Program-made: the position numbers and the translations under genes | Part shown: piece after piece, positions 32,990-43,767 of the stretch | Layout of the letters: every line of letters starts with the position of its first letter | How positions within the stretch are numbered: the stretch's first letter is position 1 | Assembly (NCBI GenBank): GCA_003550325.1 | Contig: QKWP01000339.1 | Location: forward strand, 228,349-292,348 | From: Gigaspora rosea | Taxonomy: Eukaryota > Glomeromycota > Glomeromycetes > Diversisporales > Gigasporaceae | DNA length: 64,000 nt | Direction: 5' to 3' | Notes under the pieces: generated by a model | Databases searched by the model: none | What the model was told of the DNA's origin: nothing | Seen by the model: the letters and a program-made list of their open reading frames with translations, nothing else

Positions 32990-33940
32990 AAACCCTAATT
33001 CAAACTCTAACCCAAACTCTAACTCTAACCCAAACCTTAATCTACTCTAATCTATACTAATCAAATCTAATTTATACTAATCATCTATATTAACTCTTTC
33101 TAATAACTCTATATGTGACAATACATTACAGAACTATTGACACAATATTTATGACAACAATGACAGCTCCAACTATGATACCAGTGATATACCAATTATG
33201 ATACTAATGATGCACTAAACAATAGCTCCAACTACGGTGACTCCATAAAACAACTTGAAAGACAACTAAATTATTAATCTAAAAGAAAAAATGAAGTTAG
33301 TTAAATGCAAAATAAACAAACAAAAAAAAATAAAATGAAAAGCAAAAAGTAAACAAAGCAAAAAAAGCAAGCAAATCACAAAAGCAAAAAATGAAATCAA
33401 ACGAAACAAAAGGCACAAAGCAAATGAAGCAAAGCCAAAAAGCAAACAAAACAAAAACAAAAAGCAAATGAAGCAAATGCCAGAAAAACAAGCGCAAATG
33501 CTAGAAAAACAAAAAAGACTACCTCATATGAACGCAAAAAAAATGAGCAAGATTATCTGTACGAATGCCAAAGAAACAAGCAAGACCTCTTTACAAAAAT
33601 GCAAGAAAAACAAATAGACTACCTACAAGAATGCCAAAAAATTATGCAATACCATTTACAAGAATACCGAAAGAAGCACGTAAAGCTATTCTACAAGAAC
33701 ACTAATGACACTAGCTAGCAACACCAATAACGATACCAATGATGACACCAACTACGACACTAGTGACAACACCAACTAGAACAATACCAACTAGGACAAC
33801 ACCAACTAGAACAACACTAGTGGCTTCAACGATGGCACCAATGATGACACTAACAACAATACAAAAAAAAGGTTAGTAAGTAAAGACAAAAAAAACAAAC
33901 AGATAAAAAAAAATAATAATAATTATCAAAAATGATTATT
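32990..33940 (+). repeat. Low-complexity stretch: CTAACCC-like, AAAGCAAA and ACACCAACTAGAAC repeats
   Basis: 33000-33060 has CTCTAACCCAAA units. 33290-33560 is A-rich with AAGCAAA and AAAACAAA units; its minus-strand frames of F, L and C codons are artefacts. 33700-33870 has 15-bp ACACCAACTAGAACA units. No gene is supported. Confidence 0.55.
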
Positions 33941-34025
33941 ATTTTTGATTTTAACTAATTTTCACCCTAGGTGATATCACCTACGTTGGGTAAAGATCAT
34001 TATTGTTTATATACCGTGATTGCTT

Positions 34026-34556
34026 TTTAGTCTTTTTTTTTTGGCTAGTATAGTAGTATTAACTTCTTTTTTTCTCTTTTTTTTGGCTTTTAGATAACGC
34101 TTTTCGTCGTTGTGTTAGTATCGTCGCTTTGGTGTCTTCTTTTCGGTATCGTTGCTTTGGTTGTTAATTTCTTCTTGGTTTTCTTGGTAAGTACTTTCGG
34201 TTTCTTGGTTTTTTAGGTCTTCTCAAGCCTGTTTCTTTTCTTCTTCAGTTCCAGTTTGGGCTTTTTTGGTGTCAAATTTTGGTGTTTTGTATTTAGTCTT
34301 TTTTTTTTGGCTAGTATAGTAGTATTAACTTTCTCTCTTTCTCTTTTTTTTTGGCTTTTAGATAACGCTTTTCGTCGTTGAGTTCGTCACTTTGGTGTCT
34401 TCTTTTCGGTATCGTTGCTTTGGTTGTTAATTTCTTCTTGGTTTTCTTAGTAAGTACTTTCAGTTTTTTAGTTTTTTAGGTCTTCTCAAGTCTTTTCTTT
34501 TTTTCTTCGGTTCCAGTTTGGGCTTTTTTGGTGTCGACGTTTTGGTGTTTTGCATT
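34026..34556 (+). repeat. Tandem duplication of 266 bp
   Basis: Two direct copies start TTTAGTCTTTTTTTTTTGGC and share TAGATAACGCTTTTCGTCGT and TTCCAGTTTGGGCTTTTTTG. A third partial start is seen at about 34556. Confidence 0.85.
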
Positions 34557-35050
34557 TAGTAATAGTCTTTTTTTTTTTAAGTAATAGAATTTCGTCCTTT
34601 CTAGTGTCGTCGTTACTGGTGTCATCGTTACAGGTATTATAGTTGGAGTCGTCGTCAGTTGCCGTGTAGTGAATTTGTCACTTTTGGTATCGTATTGTCC
34701 GTCACCGTTATTGAATGTTGTGTTTGCACCTTCTTGCTCTGTTACTGGTTCTTTTGTTGAAATTAGCACTGCATTTCACTGTAGTTGGGGGTAAATGCAT
34801 TGCTGTGTCGATTTGCTAGTTCTACTGCGTGAACATTTCGGCTTCAGAAATTTCAGAAGAGTATGGGCTTTGTCGTTTCAGATTTTGAACACGTTCACTA
34901 ACACTTTTTTTTTTCCAGGTATTTTCAAGGGTATTTTTAGCTTCTCGTTTCGTTTCTTGGATATTCAAGTAAAATACTCTCGTCGTCATTATTGGAGTCG
35001 CAAAATATTATCGGCATTGTTGGATTTATGAAAGAGTCTTGGATTTGTTG

Positions 35051-35375
35051 TAGTTAGGGTTAGAGTATTTTCGATAATGTGCTCTGGATTTGTCATTTTC
35101 GTTGTAGTTAGAGTTAGGGTGTTTTCGATAATGAGCTCTGGATTAGTCATTTTCGTTGTAGTTAGGGTTAGGGTGTTTTCGATTATGTGCTCTTTTTGTT
35201 AGTGATTTGTTGTAGTTAGGGTTAGATGTTTTCGATAATGCGCTCTGGATTTGTCATTTTCGTTGTAGTTAGAGTTAGGGTATTTTTGATAATGCGCTCT
35301 GGATTAGTTATTTTCATTGTAGTTAGGGTTAGGGTGTTTTCAATTATGTGCTCTTTTTGTTAGTATTGGTTAGGG
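35051..35375 (+). repeat. 54-bp minisatellite with higher-order structure
   Basis: Six monomers start TAGTTAGGGTTAGGGT and continue TTTTCGATAATG(T/C)GCTCT. Monomers 3 and 6 share the variant GATTATGTGCTCTTTTTG (AATTATG in the sixth), so the array is a three-monomer unit repeated twice. Confidence 0.8.
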
Positions 35376-35815
35376 TTAGGAATAGGGAGTTTTTGTTAGA
35401 GTAGTTTCTATTATACCAGGTTTATTAATAGGTAATGTGCCGTAAAATGATATAACTGTTGTATATATTGCGCAAGTGTAATAAATTTCATATATTTCAT
35501 ATATTAAACTTCAAATCGTGTAATGTTTATTAATTCTATGATCGAAGTTACTATGTATCCCGTTATACATATATCAATCATGTGTGTCCATTCGTGCTTC
35601 GACCCAGCACCTGAGCCTGTTCCCGACCCAATTTCTAACCTGATTTCTGAACTAGGTGATATCACCTAGAGTGCAAATTAGCAACAGTCATTATTTTTAT
35701 ATGATGCACAATAGTGCAAAAATAAATAAACAAAAAAAAATAATAAAAAAATAAATAAAATAAAAAAATAAAAAAATAAATAAACAAAAAAAAAATTAAA
35801 AAAACTGTAAATAAA

Positions 35816-36700
35816 TCTATTTAGATTGTTAATAGTCTTAATGATCTATTTAGATCATTAAGAATCTTAACTATCTATTTTGAATTGTTAAGATTATCAT
35901 TAGGAATTTTAATGACCCTAAAGTAGATCGTTAAGAATCTTAATGATCTATTTTAGATCATTAAGAATCTTAATAATCTAAAATAGATTGTTAAAATTCT
36001 TAATAATCTATTTTAGGATCATTAAAATTCATAATGATAAATAGAACATTAAGATTCTTAATGATCTATTTTAGATTATTAATGAACTAACATAGATCGT
36101 TATGATTCTTAACACTCTATTTTTTAGAATCATTAATAATAAATAGATCGTTAAGAATCTTAATAATCGATTTTTTTTAATTTTTTTAATTTTTTTTAAT
36201 GTAGAATACATTTATTTGTATAGTTTTGGTTCTAATTCAGTACTTCTGTACTTTTCACTTGTACGATGGTTGTTTTCAATATTTGGTTTTCCTTTTTTTT
36301 GGATTTTTTTAATATTATTTTTATTTAATTAAAATAAATAAATTTTTTTCTTAGTTACCGTGAAAAACTTGATCAAAAATCAACCTGCCTTTGCCTCCTT
36401 TAACGATCATAATTTTCATGCACTAACATGCACAATCGTTAAGATTCTTAACAATCATGCACAATCATAATTTAATTAAATTTAATGTTTTTTTTTTAAT
36501 TATTTTATATAAAATTTTATATAAATTTTTATTAATTAATTGTTAAGATTCTTAAGAACTATTTTAAATCATTAATGATCTAAATAAATCATTAAGAATC
36601 TTAACAATTCTTAATGATAAATAGATCGTTAACAATCATTAATGGTCTAAAATAGATCATTAAGAATCTTAATGATTTATTAATAAAAATTTACATAAAC
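35816..36700. repeat. Palindromic satellite, block 1 (TTAAGATTCTTAA)
   Basis: The 13-bp palindrome TTAAGATTCTTAA (or its inverse) alternates with GATCTAAAATAGATC, giving units of about 30 bp with many variants. Around 36410-36470 the other unit type (GCACTAACATGCACAATCG) appears. No coding sequence. Confidence 0.85.
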
Positions 36701-36959
36701 TATTTTTTTAAATTCGGCAATCCTGCCTTCTGTGTCTGTAGACTTTATTATAAACTGCGTTTATGTGTACATTTTATTTTCACTCTAACAGAAAGCTCAC
36801 CTGATTTTATCCAAGTGCGACCCGCCTAGCAAAATTTTGCCTCAATTTGGATTCTTAACTTACTGAGAATATAATCCCTCCTATTACTGGCTGGCACGTG
36901 TTAACCATATCAAGATTGCCTTCTTTTTAAACTTTCTTCTTCTAACCTTTCTAGTAGAA

Positions 36960-37800
36960 AAAACCTACTACAAGAAAAACTGCAACAAGTAAGGAGAAAT
37001 ATATAAAAGGAAACATAAAATGGGGAAATAACACCTACTACCTAAACGAAAAACCAAATTCAACAAGAAAAATAAAATGAAAAGAAAGAAGAAAAAAGCA
37101 AAAAGAAAGAAATATATGATAGCACTATTAAAGCCTGTGCAAGACTATAAAAATTATATAGTATTGTACAAGAAACCACCTTATACTATATACTATATGT
37201 ACATCAAAAGAAAAGAAAAAGAAAAATCTATACACCTATAAGGATGTTCTAGAAAGAAATTTCATTACGTCATCCCTACCGACCTCTGACACATCCATGT
37301 TGTTTATCACGTACACAGAAATGGACCTCACTCATGATATCGATTCCAATTCGAAAGGTGCAATCCCAATTTGGAAAGAGTAAACACTGCTGATCTTTTG
37401 GAGGGGTAAACCGAAATGCCCACTTTTTGAAATTTCGAAAAGACCAAAGGGACTCGGGGAAAAAGACCAAACCAAAAGGAGTTTGAAAGAGTTACGCTAT
37501 ATAGAATAACATATCTAACCAAGCCTCTACTTCTATTTTCATATCCATAGGACTTGACAAAGCTCTAGAGTTTCTCTACTACATCTTTGCTCAATAGCAC
37601 CAAAGCCCGCCAAGGTGCCTTGCTTAAAAGTCTGCATATCTTTTTCATCTCTATTTCAGGTGCAGAACATCCAGTGAATGGACTTTGTACCCAACAGTAG
37701 CTTGGTAAAGTTTTGTTGTATATAGATATGTTAACTATAGAGTTTTCATAGATCGGTATTCTTGAAAAGTTTGGTACGAGGGATTGTTGGAAAGAGTTCT
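36960..37800 (+). repeat. 0.9-kb core sequence, copy 1
   Basis: Alignable by eye over its length with 48540-49435: shared landmarks are ACGAAAAACCAAA, ATTATATAGTATTGTAC, TATATGTACATCAAAAGAAA, GTAAACACTGCTGATCTTTT and the closing GAAAGAGTT. Both copies are flanked by the palindromic satellite. No frame is conserved between them, so it is probably non-coding. Confidence 0.7.
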
Positions 37801-37839
37801 GCGTATATAATTTTTGTTTACATAAATTATAGTTAAACT

Positions 37840-38505
37840 AATAATTTAATTAAATTTAATGTTTTTTTTTAATTTTTTTATATAAAATTTTATGTAAATT
37901 TTTACTAATTAATCATTAAGATTCTTAATGATCTATTTTAAATTGTTAATAATCTAAAATAGATTATTAAGATTCTTAACGATCTAAAATAGATTGTTAA
38001 GAATCTTAACGATTAATTAATAAAAATTTACTTAAATTTTATATAAAAAAATTAAAAAAAAACATTAAATTTAATTAAATTATAGTTTAACTATAATTTA
38101 ATTAAATTTGATGTTTTTTTAATTTTTTTTATATAAAATTTAAGTAAATTTTTATTAATTAATCGTTGAGATTCTTAATGATTATATTTCTGTGCACTAA
38201 CATGCACAATCATTAAGATTCTTAACAATCATAATTTCATGCACAATTGTTAAGATTTTTAACAATTATGCACAATCGTAATTTAATTAAATTTAATGTT
38301 TTTTTTAATTATTTTATAAAAATTTTATATAAATTTTTATTAATTAATCGTTAAGATTCTTAATGATCTATTTTAGATTGTTAAGAATCTTAACGATCTA
38401 TTTTAGACCATTAATGATCTAAAATAAACCATTAAAAATCTTAACAATTCTTAATGATAAATAGATCATTAAAATTCTTAATAATCTATTTTAGATCATC
38501 AATCA
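37840..38505. repeat. Palindromic satellite, block 2, with a long palindrome
   Basis: Satellite units surround a near-perfect inverted repeat with arms 38010-38087 and 38089-38165, centred on TATAGTTTAACTATA. The arms consist of ATTAATTAATAAAAATTTAC, then TTAAATTTAATTAAATT-type sequence. Confidence 0.85.
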
Positions 38506-38509
38506 CAGG

Positions 38510-39180
38510 GCTTATGGGACTGAAAATTATGACAATCACCTATCCAACTAAATCAAAAAGAGCAAAATATTGATAACATATTAATAACAGAAATTCTTTA
38601 TACTTACAATTAATGTGAATAAAGTAAATGAAATAATCAATATTTAGGAATAGCTTATGTTCTTCGTAGTTGCAGACTGAAATGAAATTCAATAGTAAAT
38701 ACTAATAAATAAATTATAAAATATGGATTAATAAAATGTTTTTTTTTATATTTGCTAAGTGCTGTAAAGTAAATGAAATTCAAATAACTTATCCTAAATA
38801 TTTAGTTCAATAAAATTCTTTTACTCACAATGCAAATAAGATGAATTAAATAGTTAATATTTATGAATAGCTTATTTTTAATACTTGGATTAATAAACAT
38901 CTCTATATTCGTGGATTATAGTGAAAATTAAACAGTAAAATAACTTAGTTTAGAACTTAGGATTAAATGTTTTTTATATAAACGGTAAGTTCTATAAGTA
39001 TATGAAATTAAATAGTAAATATTATAACTCTAGTAACTTTTTTCAGACCTAGTTAATAAAAAAGTTTTTATATTCACTAAACTGTAAATATATAAAATTA
39101 AATAATAATATTTATAACTGAATAGATTATTTAAATGCATAATGATAAATATTGTTAAAATTTTATAAGCTTCTATATGA
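38510..39180 (+). repeat. Degenerate AT-rich tandem repeat
   Basis: The phrases GTAAATGAAATTAAATAGTA and ATATTTATGAATAGCTTATT recur with changes near 38620, 38770, 38850, 38925, 39000 and 39085. No gene. Confidence 0.4.
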
Positions 39181-39289
39181 CCCGTTTATAACTTAAGTAA
39201 ATGTCTAACCCGTCTAGACCATTATTATTTGACCCAGGTCGGGACTCTAGGCATAGCATGCGATCATGCACAAATTTTAAAACCCGCCA

Positions 39290-39400
39290 ATCCAAATGAC
39301 TCGTGCAGTTACCCAAATAACCAGATCACCAGGTCATTTCCAAATGACCAGAGTCATTTGGTTATGAATCATATTCAAATGACCCGGAAGTTTAATCTTG
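39290..39400. repeat. ATGAC-type repeat cluster
   Basis: CAAATGACC and GGTCATTT occur in both orientations, as in the hAT-type MITE at 24974. No ends or duplication could be defined. Confidence 0.45.
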
Positions 39401-39450
39401 GAAAATGATCTTTGGGATGACATATTAATAAAGTTTATGTCACCAAGTTG

Positions 39451-40065
39451 ACAAATAGGATCAATAATTCTTCCACCTCGTAGTGTTTTAAAATTGAAAT
39501 TACTGACTAAAATAACTGAGCTATTTTCATTGATTATTAGTGAAGCACATGCTACAAAAATTGCTTCATGGATTGATAAAAAGAAAACAAATTCTATAAC
39601 AAATAATCCATATGGGATTAAATTAACTCTTTATGGGACTAGAGATGGTTTTACTGCCAATTCATTTTGGAAGTTATGTGATAAGCAAAGGCATCTTATT
39701 ATAATTATGAAGATCAAAGGTACGGATGAAATCCTTGGTAGATATAATACTATTGGTTGGGTTAAACCAACAACTGGAGGAGTTGAAAATTAGCTTTATT
39801 TTCTCACTGAAAAACAAGACCATTCAAGATTCTATTTTAAGTTGTGTAAAAAAATATGATTTTTTGTAATTCTTATGGTCTGTATTTTGGTCAAAATTTT
39901 GATCTCACTATGTATCAGACTTTTAATGAAGCTGGAAACTGTTGGAGTCACCAAAATTCTTACGAAAAATAGATAAGAGATGCATCAAAATATGTTAAGT
40001 CTACTAGTCAATTTTCAGTGAACAAAAATGTAATATTTCAAATATTTGATATTTTAAGAAGTGAT
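39451..40065 (+). pseudogene. TLDc-domain protein fragment
   Basis: The frame begins SIILPPRSVLKLKLL, passes an in-frame stretch SEAHATKIASWIDKK and then NPYGIKLTLYGTRDGFTANS FWKLC, and continues IKGTDEILGRYNTIGW, the core of a TLDc domain, before a stop at 39791. The C-terminal half follows in other frames (SLKNKTIQDSILSC; YGLYFGQNFDLTMYQTF; QFSVNKNVIFQIFDI), so shifts and stops break it. TLDc proteins are linked to oxidative-stress protection and V-ATPase binding in other eukaryotes and are greatly expanded in arbuscular mycorrhizal fungi, often after BTB-Kelch parts (family knowledge). No BTB part is visible upstream. Confidence 0.75.
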
Positions 40066-40136
40066 CATAGTCTATAAATTTATAGAATGTTAAATCTGAC
40101 AGTTTTCCATATATTTCAATAAATTTATTTTTTAAA

Positions 40137-40491
40137 GAAGTTTGCTATTTATTACCACTGGTAATCATCACCGGTGTTCAATTTACCAATTAAAATTTAG
40201 GATCAGGTGTAACATGTAGATTAATTTTTGTGTAACAAAAACAAAAAATTTTTAAAAAATCCCTAAAATTGATTCTAACCTAAAATTTAGCCTATGAAAC
40301 TACTTTTTTTTATACAAAAAATAAATTCCTTGCTAAATTTTACTATATCCAAAGCCCTATCTTAATCTCTAACCTTTACCCTTACCCTAATATTAAAGAG
40401 ATTTAATCTTTATTTAGTTTGTTTTGTTTATTTTGTTTATGCATTGTAGATTACTAGTGATGATCACTAGTGGTAATTTGTAGTAATTTTC
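40137..40491. mobile_element. MULE-like MITE with palindromic TIRs, third copy
   Basis: Left end GAAGTTTGCTATTTATTACC, right end the inverse of GGTAATTTGTAGTAATTTTC; both lead into CACTGGTAATCATCACCGGTG-type palindromes. An 8-bp direct repeat, TTTTTAAA, flanks it (40129-40136 and 40492-40499). The interior contains CTTTACCCTTACCCTAAT and the dispersed module (GGATCAGGTGTAACATG). Confidence 0.75.
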
Positions 40492-40814
40492 TTTTTAAAT
40501 TAATATAACTTATGTTAAGTTTAAATATTAGAGTTTGAGAATTTCTTTTGAAATAGTGATATGTACTGATTGATAAATATCAGATTCTCTGGGCACCCTT
40601 TTTTGATAAATAGTTTCCATATTCTCCATAGTTGCATCAAATGTAATTTGCAAAATTCTAGTGATAATAAATTATTTAATTTATACGCTTTGTTTTGCGA
40701 AATTATATGTAGCATATTAGTTAGCCCTGTCTTAGATTAATAGACTGCAGTTTTCTAAGGCCATAAAAAATCGGTCTGCTCTAAATCTTAAGCCCACATA
40801 CTTAGTAACTTAAT
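40492..40814. other. Short intergenic stretch
   Basis: AT-rich; the 64-codon minus-strand frame at 40521-40715 shows no motif. Confidence 0.35.
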
Positions 40815-40893
40815 GACTGTAATGACCAGTCATTCTGAAGTCATTTTAGGTCATTTGCAAAATAGGCAAATGATCATGTCATTTACTATCCCT
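40815..40893. repeat. ATGAC-type hAT MITE remnant
   Basis: AATGACCAGTCATT, GGTCATTTGC and an end GTCATTTACTATCCCTG (inverse start CAGGGATAGTAAATGAC) match the MITEs near 24974 and 28815. Confidence 0.5.
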
Positions 40894-41211
40894 GCTAACA
40901 TGCACAATCGTTAAGATTTTTAATGATTATGCACTGACATGCACTATTATTAAGATTCTTAACGATCATAATTTTAGTGCACTGTCTTCACATCACAATC
41001 ATACACTGATATGCACAATTGTTAAGATTCTTAACAATCATAATTTTAGTGCACTAATTTCACAATCATGCATGCACAATTGTTAAGATTCTTAACGATC
41101 GTAATTTTAGTGCACTGACGTCATGATCATTACAATCATTAATTTTTCATACACTGATGTCACAATTTTTAAGGTTCTTACAATCATATTTTCATGCACT
41201 AATGTCACAAT
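40894..41211. repeat. Palindromic satellite, type B block
   Basis: Units of about 48-60 bp combine GCACTGACATGCAC, AATCGTTAAGATTCTTAACGATC-type palindromes and ATAATTTTAGT. The array was one block with 42768-43250 before the hAT insertion. Confidence 0.8.
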
Positions 41212-42767
41212 TAGGGTTCTGCAAACCTGGCACATACCTATACAAAAAGAGGGCATTTAAGGCACAGGCATAACTTGACTTTAAATTTTAGAGCACCGGC
41301 ACAGGCCTTACCTAGGCACTGGCATAAGTACTGGCATTAGTATTGGTGCCAAAACTGTGCCAATAGTGTTAGGTATATTACATATTTATACATTAAATCA
41401 ATTTTACGATCATTTATTCAAATAATAGTTGCACGTATATGCAGTACATATTGTATATATTTATATATAATTTAGTATGTTTGTAATATTTATATTATTA
41501 TATATATATGTAAAGCAATAGCATTATTTTAAGAACTATTTTTATGGCTTTAAAAAAATAATATAATAAAATATTATTTTGTTTCAGGTAAATCTTCAAG
41601 CAGACTAGATTTTTTTTGACTTTCTTTTAACCACAAGTGCATAAGTATTATGCTGAATACTGTGTTTTCATTAAGATTAGCTTGGTTATTTGTAACTGTA
41701 AAACCAGCATGAGAAAAGGCTCTTTCACTAGCAATACTAGACAGTTGCATACTAAGAAAGTCACAGGCCATCTGACCAAGAATAGGAAATCATTTTGATA
41801 ATAATTTCCAACTAAGTAATCCATTATTTTCTGCATTAGTTTCTATATCATTTTCAATGTTTTCAAGAGGTACTCGCTCATATAAATCCAACTCATATTC
41901 AAGAGTATTAATACGACATTTTTTTGCAATTCACCTTTTAGAAAAAAATACATCATATGCTATATGATCTTCAGCTTTCTTTTCTGAATTTAAGAAATTG
42001 AAGAAAGTATTTTTTGTTGAATATTATTAATATATTGCTTTCTGAATATTCTCTAATTTCTAATAAAGTTGTCTTTAAATGTTCTATTTTATATCTTGGA
42101 TCAAGAATATAAGCAATTAAAACATGGTCTGATATTTTACTCTATTATTTTTGAAAATTTTTTTTCATTAAATTTACAGCATTGCTATTATAGTTAGAAA
42201 GATTTATTCAGTATAATGATATTTTAGCTAGTCAATTTAATTATACTATTACTCTATCAAGCAAGGTGAAAAGTAATATTATAGCATTGCTTGATTTTTA
42301 ATTTCTTTATAAACTTCTATATATTAGAACAAACTCATGTCGATTAGAAATAGCAATTGCTTCTTAGAGTGAATAGAAGCGAAAATAAAAAACAAAATTA
42401 TAACATCGATATATATTATATTTTATAAACAATTCAGTAAAAATTAAGTTTTGAACTTTCGTTAGATGGCTTAATATATAAATACACAAATACGAGTTAT
42501 AGTGTTGTTAATAATTAAATAAAGATAGTAGATCCTAGTAAAGGAGAAAAAATAAATATGATTGAAAATAAATTATAAAGTATAAAGTGTCAGGAATGTT
42601 CAGATCAATTTAAATTAGCCTATCTATCAAATATATTCTTATAATACACGCATGGCACTGTTAGAAAGATGGCAGGCACTTAGGCCAGTATTATTTTGCC
42701 CGGCATAGTGCCAACGTTGCCTGGCATAGTGCTATTTGTACCTGGCACGTTTACTTGCAGAACCCTA
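41212..42767. mobile_element. hAT transposon, degenerate
   Basis: Inverted ends TAGGGTTCTGCAAACCTGGC and TAGGGTTCTGCAAGTAAACG (right end, inverse) are flanked by a perfect 8-bp duplication GTCACAAT (41204-41211 and 42768-42775). Subterminal GGCAC/GTGCC motifs are frequent on both sides. It carries a broken transposase gene on the minus strand and interrupts the palindromic satellite. Confidence 0.92.
41574..42240 (-). pseudogene. hAT transposase, C-terminal part
   Basis: On the minus strand the order is VLIAYILDPRYKIEHLKTTL (the conserved LDPRYK block), then after shifts a NTLEYELDLYERVPLENIEN linker, and the dimerisation domain MACDFLSMQLSSIASERAFS HAGFTVTNNQANLN, ending LPETK-stop at 41574. 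The SERAFS signature is typical. Stops lie before the LDPRYK block and in the WKLLSK-FPI junction. The catalytic N-terminal two thirds are missing or unreadable, so the element is not autonomous. Confidence 0.8.
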
Positions 42768-43372
42768 GTCACAATTGTTAAAATTCTTTAACGATCACAT
42801 TTCTGTGCACTAATATGCACAATCATTAAGATTCTTAATGATCATAATTTTTATACACTAATATGCACAATCGTTAAGATTCTTAACGATTATAATTTTC
42901 ATGCCTGTTAGTAGTGTTACGAATCAGGCAAAAATTCATAATCGATTAGTTAGTTGAAAATTTTTAAAAAATAGATTAATAGTTGATTAATCGATTAATC
43001 GATTGTGCATATCAGTGCATGAAAATTATGATCGTTAAGAATCTTAACGATTGTGATGTCAGTGCACAAAAATTAACAATTGTGATGATCGTAATGTCAG
43101 TTGTACTAAAATTATAATTGTTAAGAATTTTTTGATTGTGCATGTCAGTGCATTAAAATTATAATCGTTAAGAATCTTAATGATTGTGCATGTCAGTGCA
43201 TGAAAAAATTATGATCGTTAAGAATCTTAACGATTGTGCATGTTAGTAGTGTTATGAATCAGGCAAAAATTCATAATCGATTAGTTAGTTGAAAATTTTT
43301 AAAAAAAAATCGATTAATAGTTGATTATGTTTAATTAATCAACTAATCGATTAATCGATTAATTGATTAATC
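42768..43372. repeat. Palindromic satellite type B, with a duplicated AATCGATTA module
   Basis: Beside the palindromic units, a segment TTAGTAGTGTTACGAATCAG plus GCAAAAATTCATAATCGATT and TTAATCGATTAATCGATT occurs twice in direct orientation (about 42907-43010 and 43242-43370). It may be ends of another TIR family. Confidence 0.7.
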
Positions 43373-43767
43373 AGGACCCCAAAATATACATAGATAGGTC
43401 AGGTCAGGGGATGCGTCGCCATCATAAACAAATTAAATAAAGTAAGATTTAAATATGCGTATTATTTTAAAAAATTATTAAAAAGGTTAGATTTTTAAAT
43501 TGCATATTTATATATCAAAATTATGTAAAAGTTTATTTGCGTATTTTTAGCATAAATTTGGTCTAAAAATAATCTACCCCTTTGTTTTGATCTTAGCCAC
43601 CTCATTTTTTAAACCAAAACAATAAAAAAATTGAGTACACGCATGCGCGGTATTTTGAAATAAGAATCGATTTTTCAAAAAAACAAAAATAAATAAATAA
43701 ATAAATAAACAAATCTCTAAAAAGTAAATTTATAACAATAAATAAATATATTGTATTACTGTATGTT

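Larger units (their letters stand above)
33947..35689. mobile_element. Large MULE-like element with telomere-like minisatellite
   Basis: Ends GATTTTAACTAATTTTCACC and the inverse of GTGCAAATTAGCAACAGTC lead into CTAGGTGATATCACCTA on both sides. A perfect 9-bp duplication, ATTATTTTT, flanks it (33938-33946 and 35690-35698). Inside are a 266-bp tandem duplication (34026-34291 and 34292 to about 34556), a 97-codon Thr-rich frame at 34476-34769 (minus) without recognised domain, and a 54-bp minisatellite with TTAGGG motifs (35051-35375). No transposase is seen. Confidence 0.8.

Noticed and set aside
33266-33497. Two overlapping minus-strand frames looking like hydrophobic membrane proteins
   Set aside because: They are the complement of an AAAGCAAA/AAAACAAA simple repeat; Phe, Leu and Cys codons arise from composition.
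34476-34769. 97-codon Thr/Pro-rich frame as a captured host gene
   Set aside because: Its repeats (TTTPTIIPVTMTPVTTT) are the complement of the GGTGTCGTCGTTAC repeats of the element; no domain and no sign of selection can be shown.
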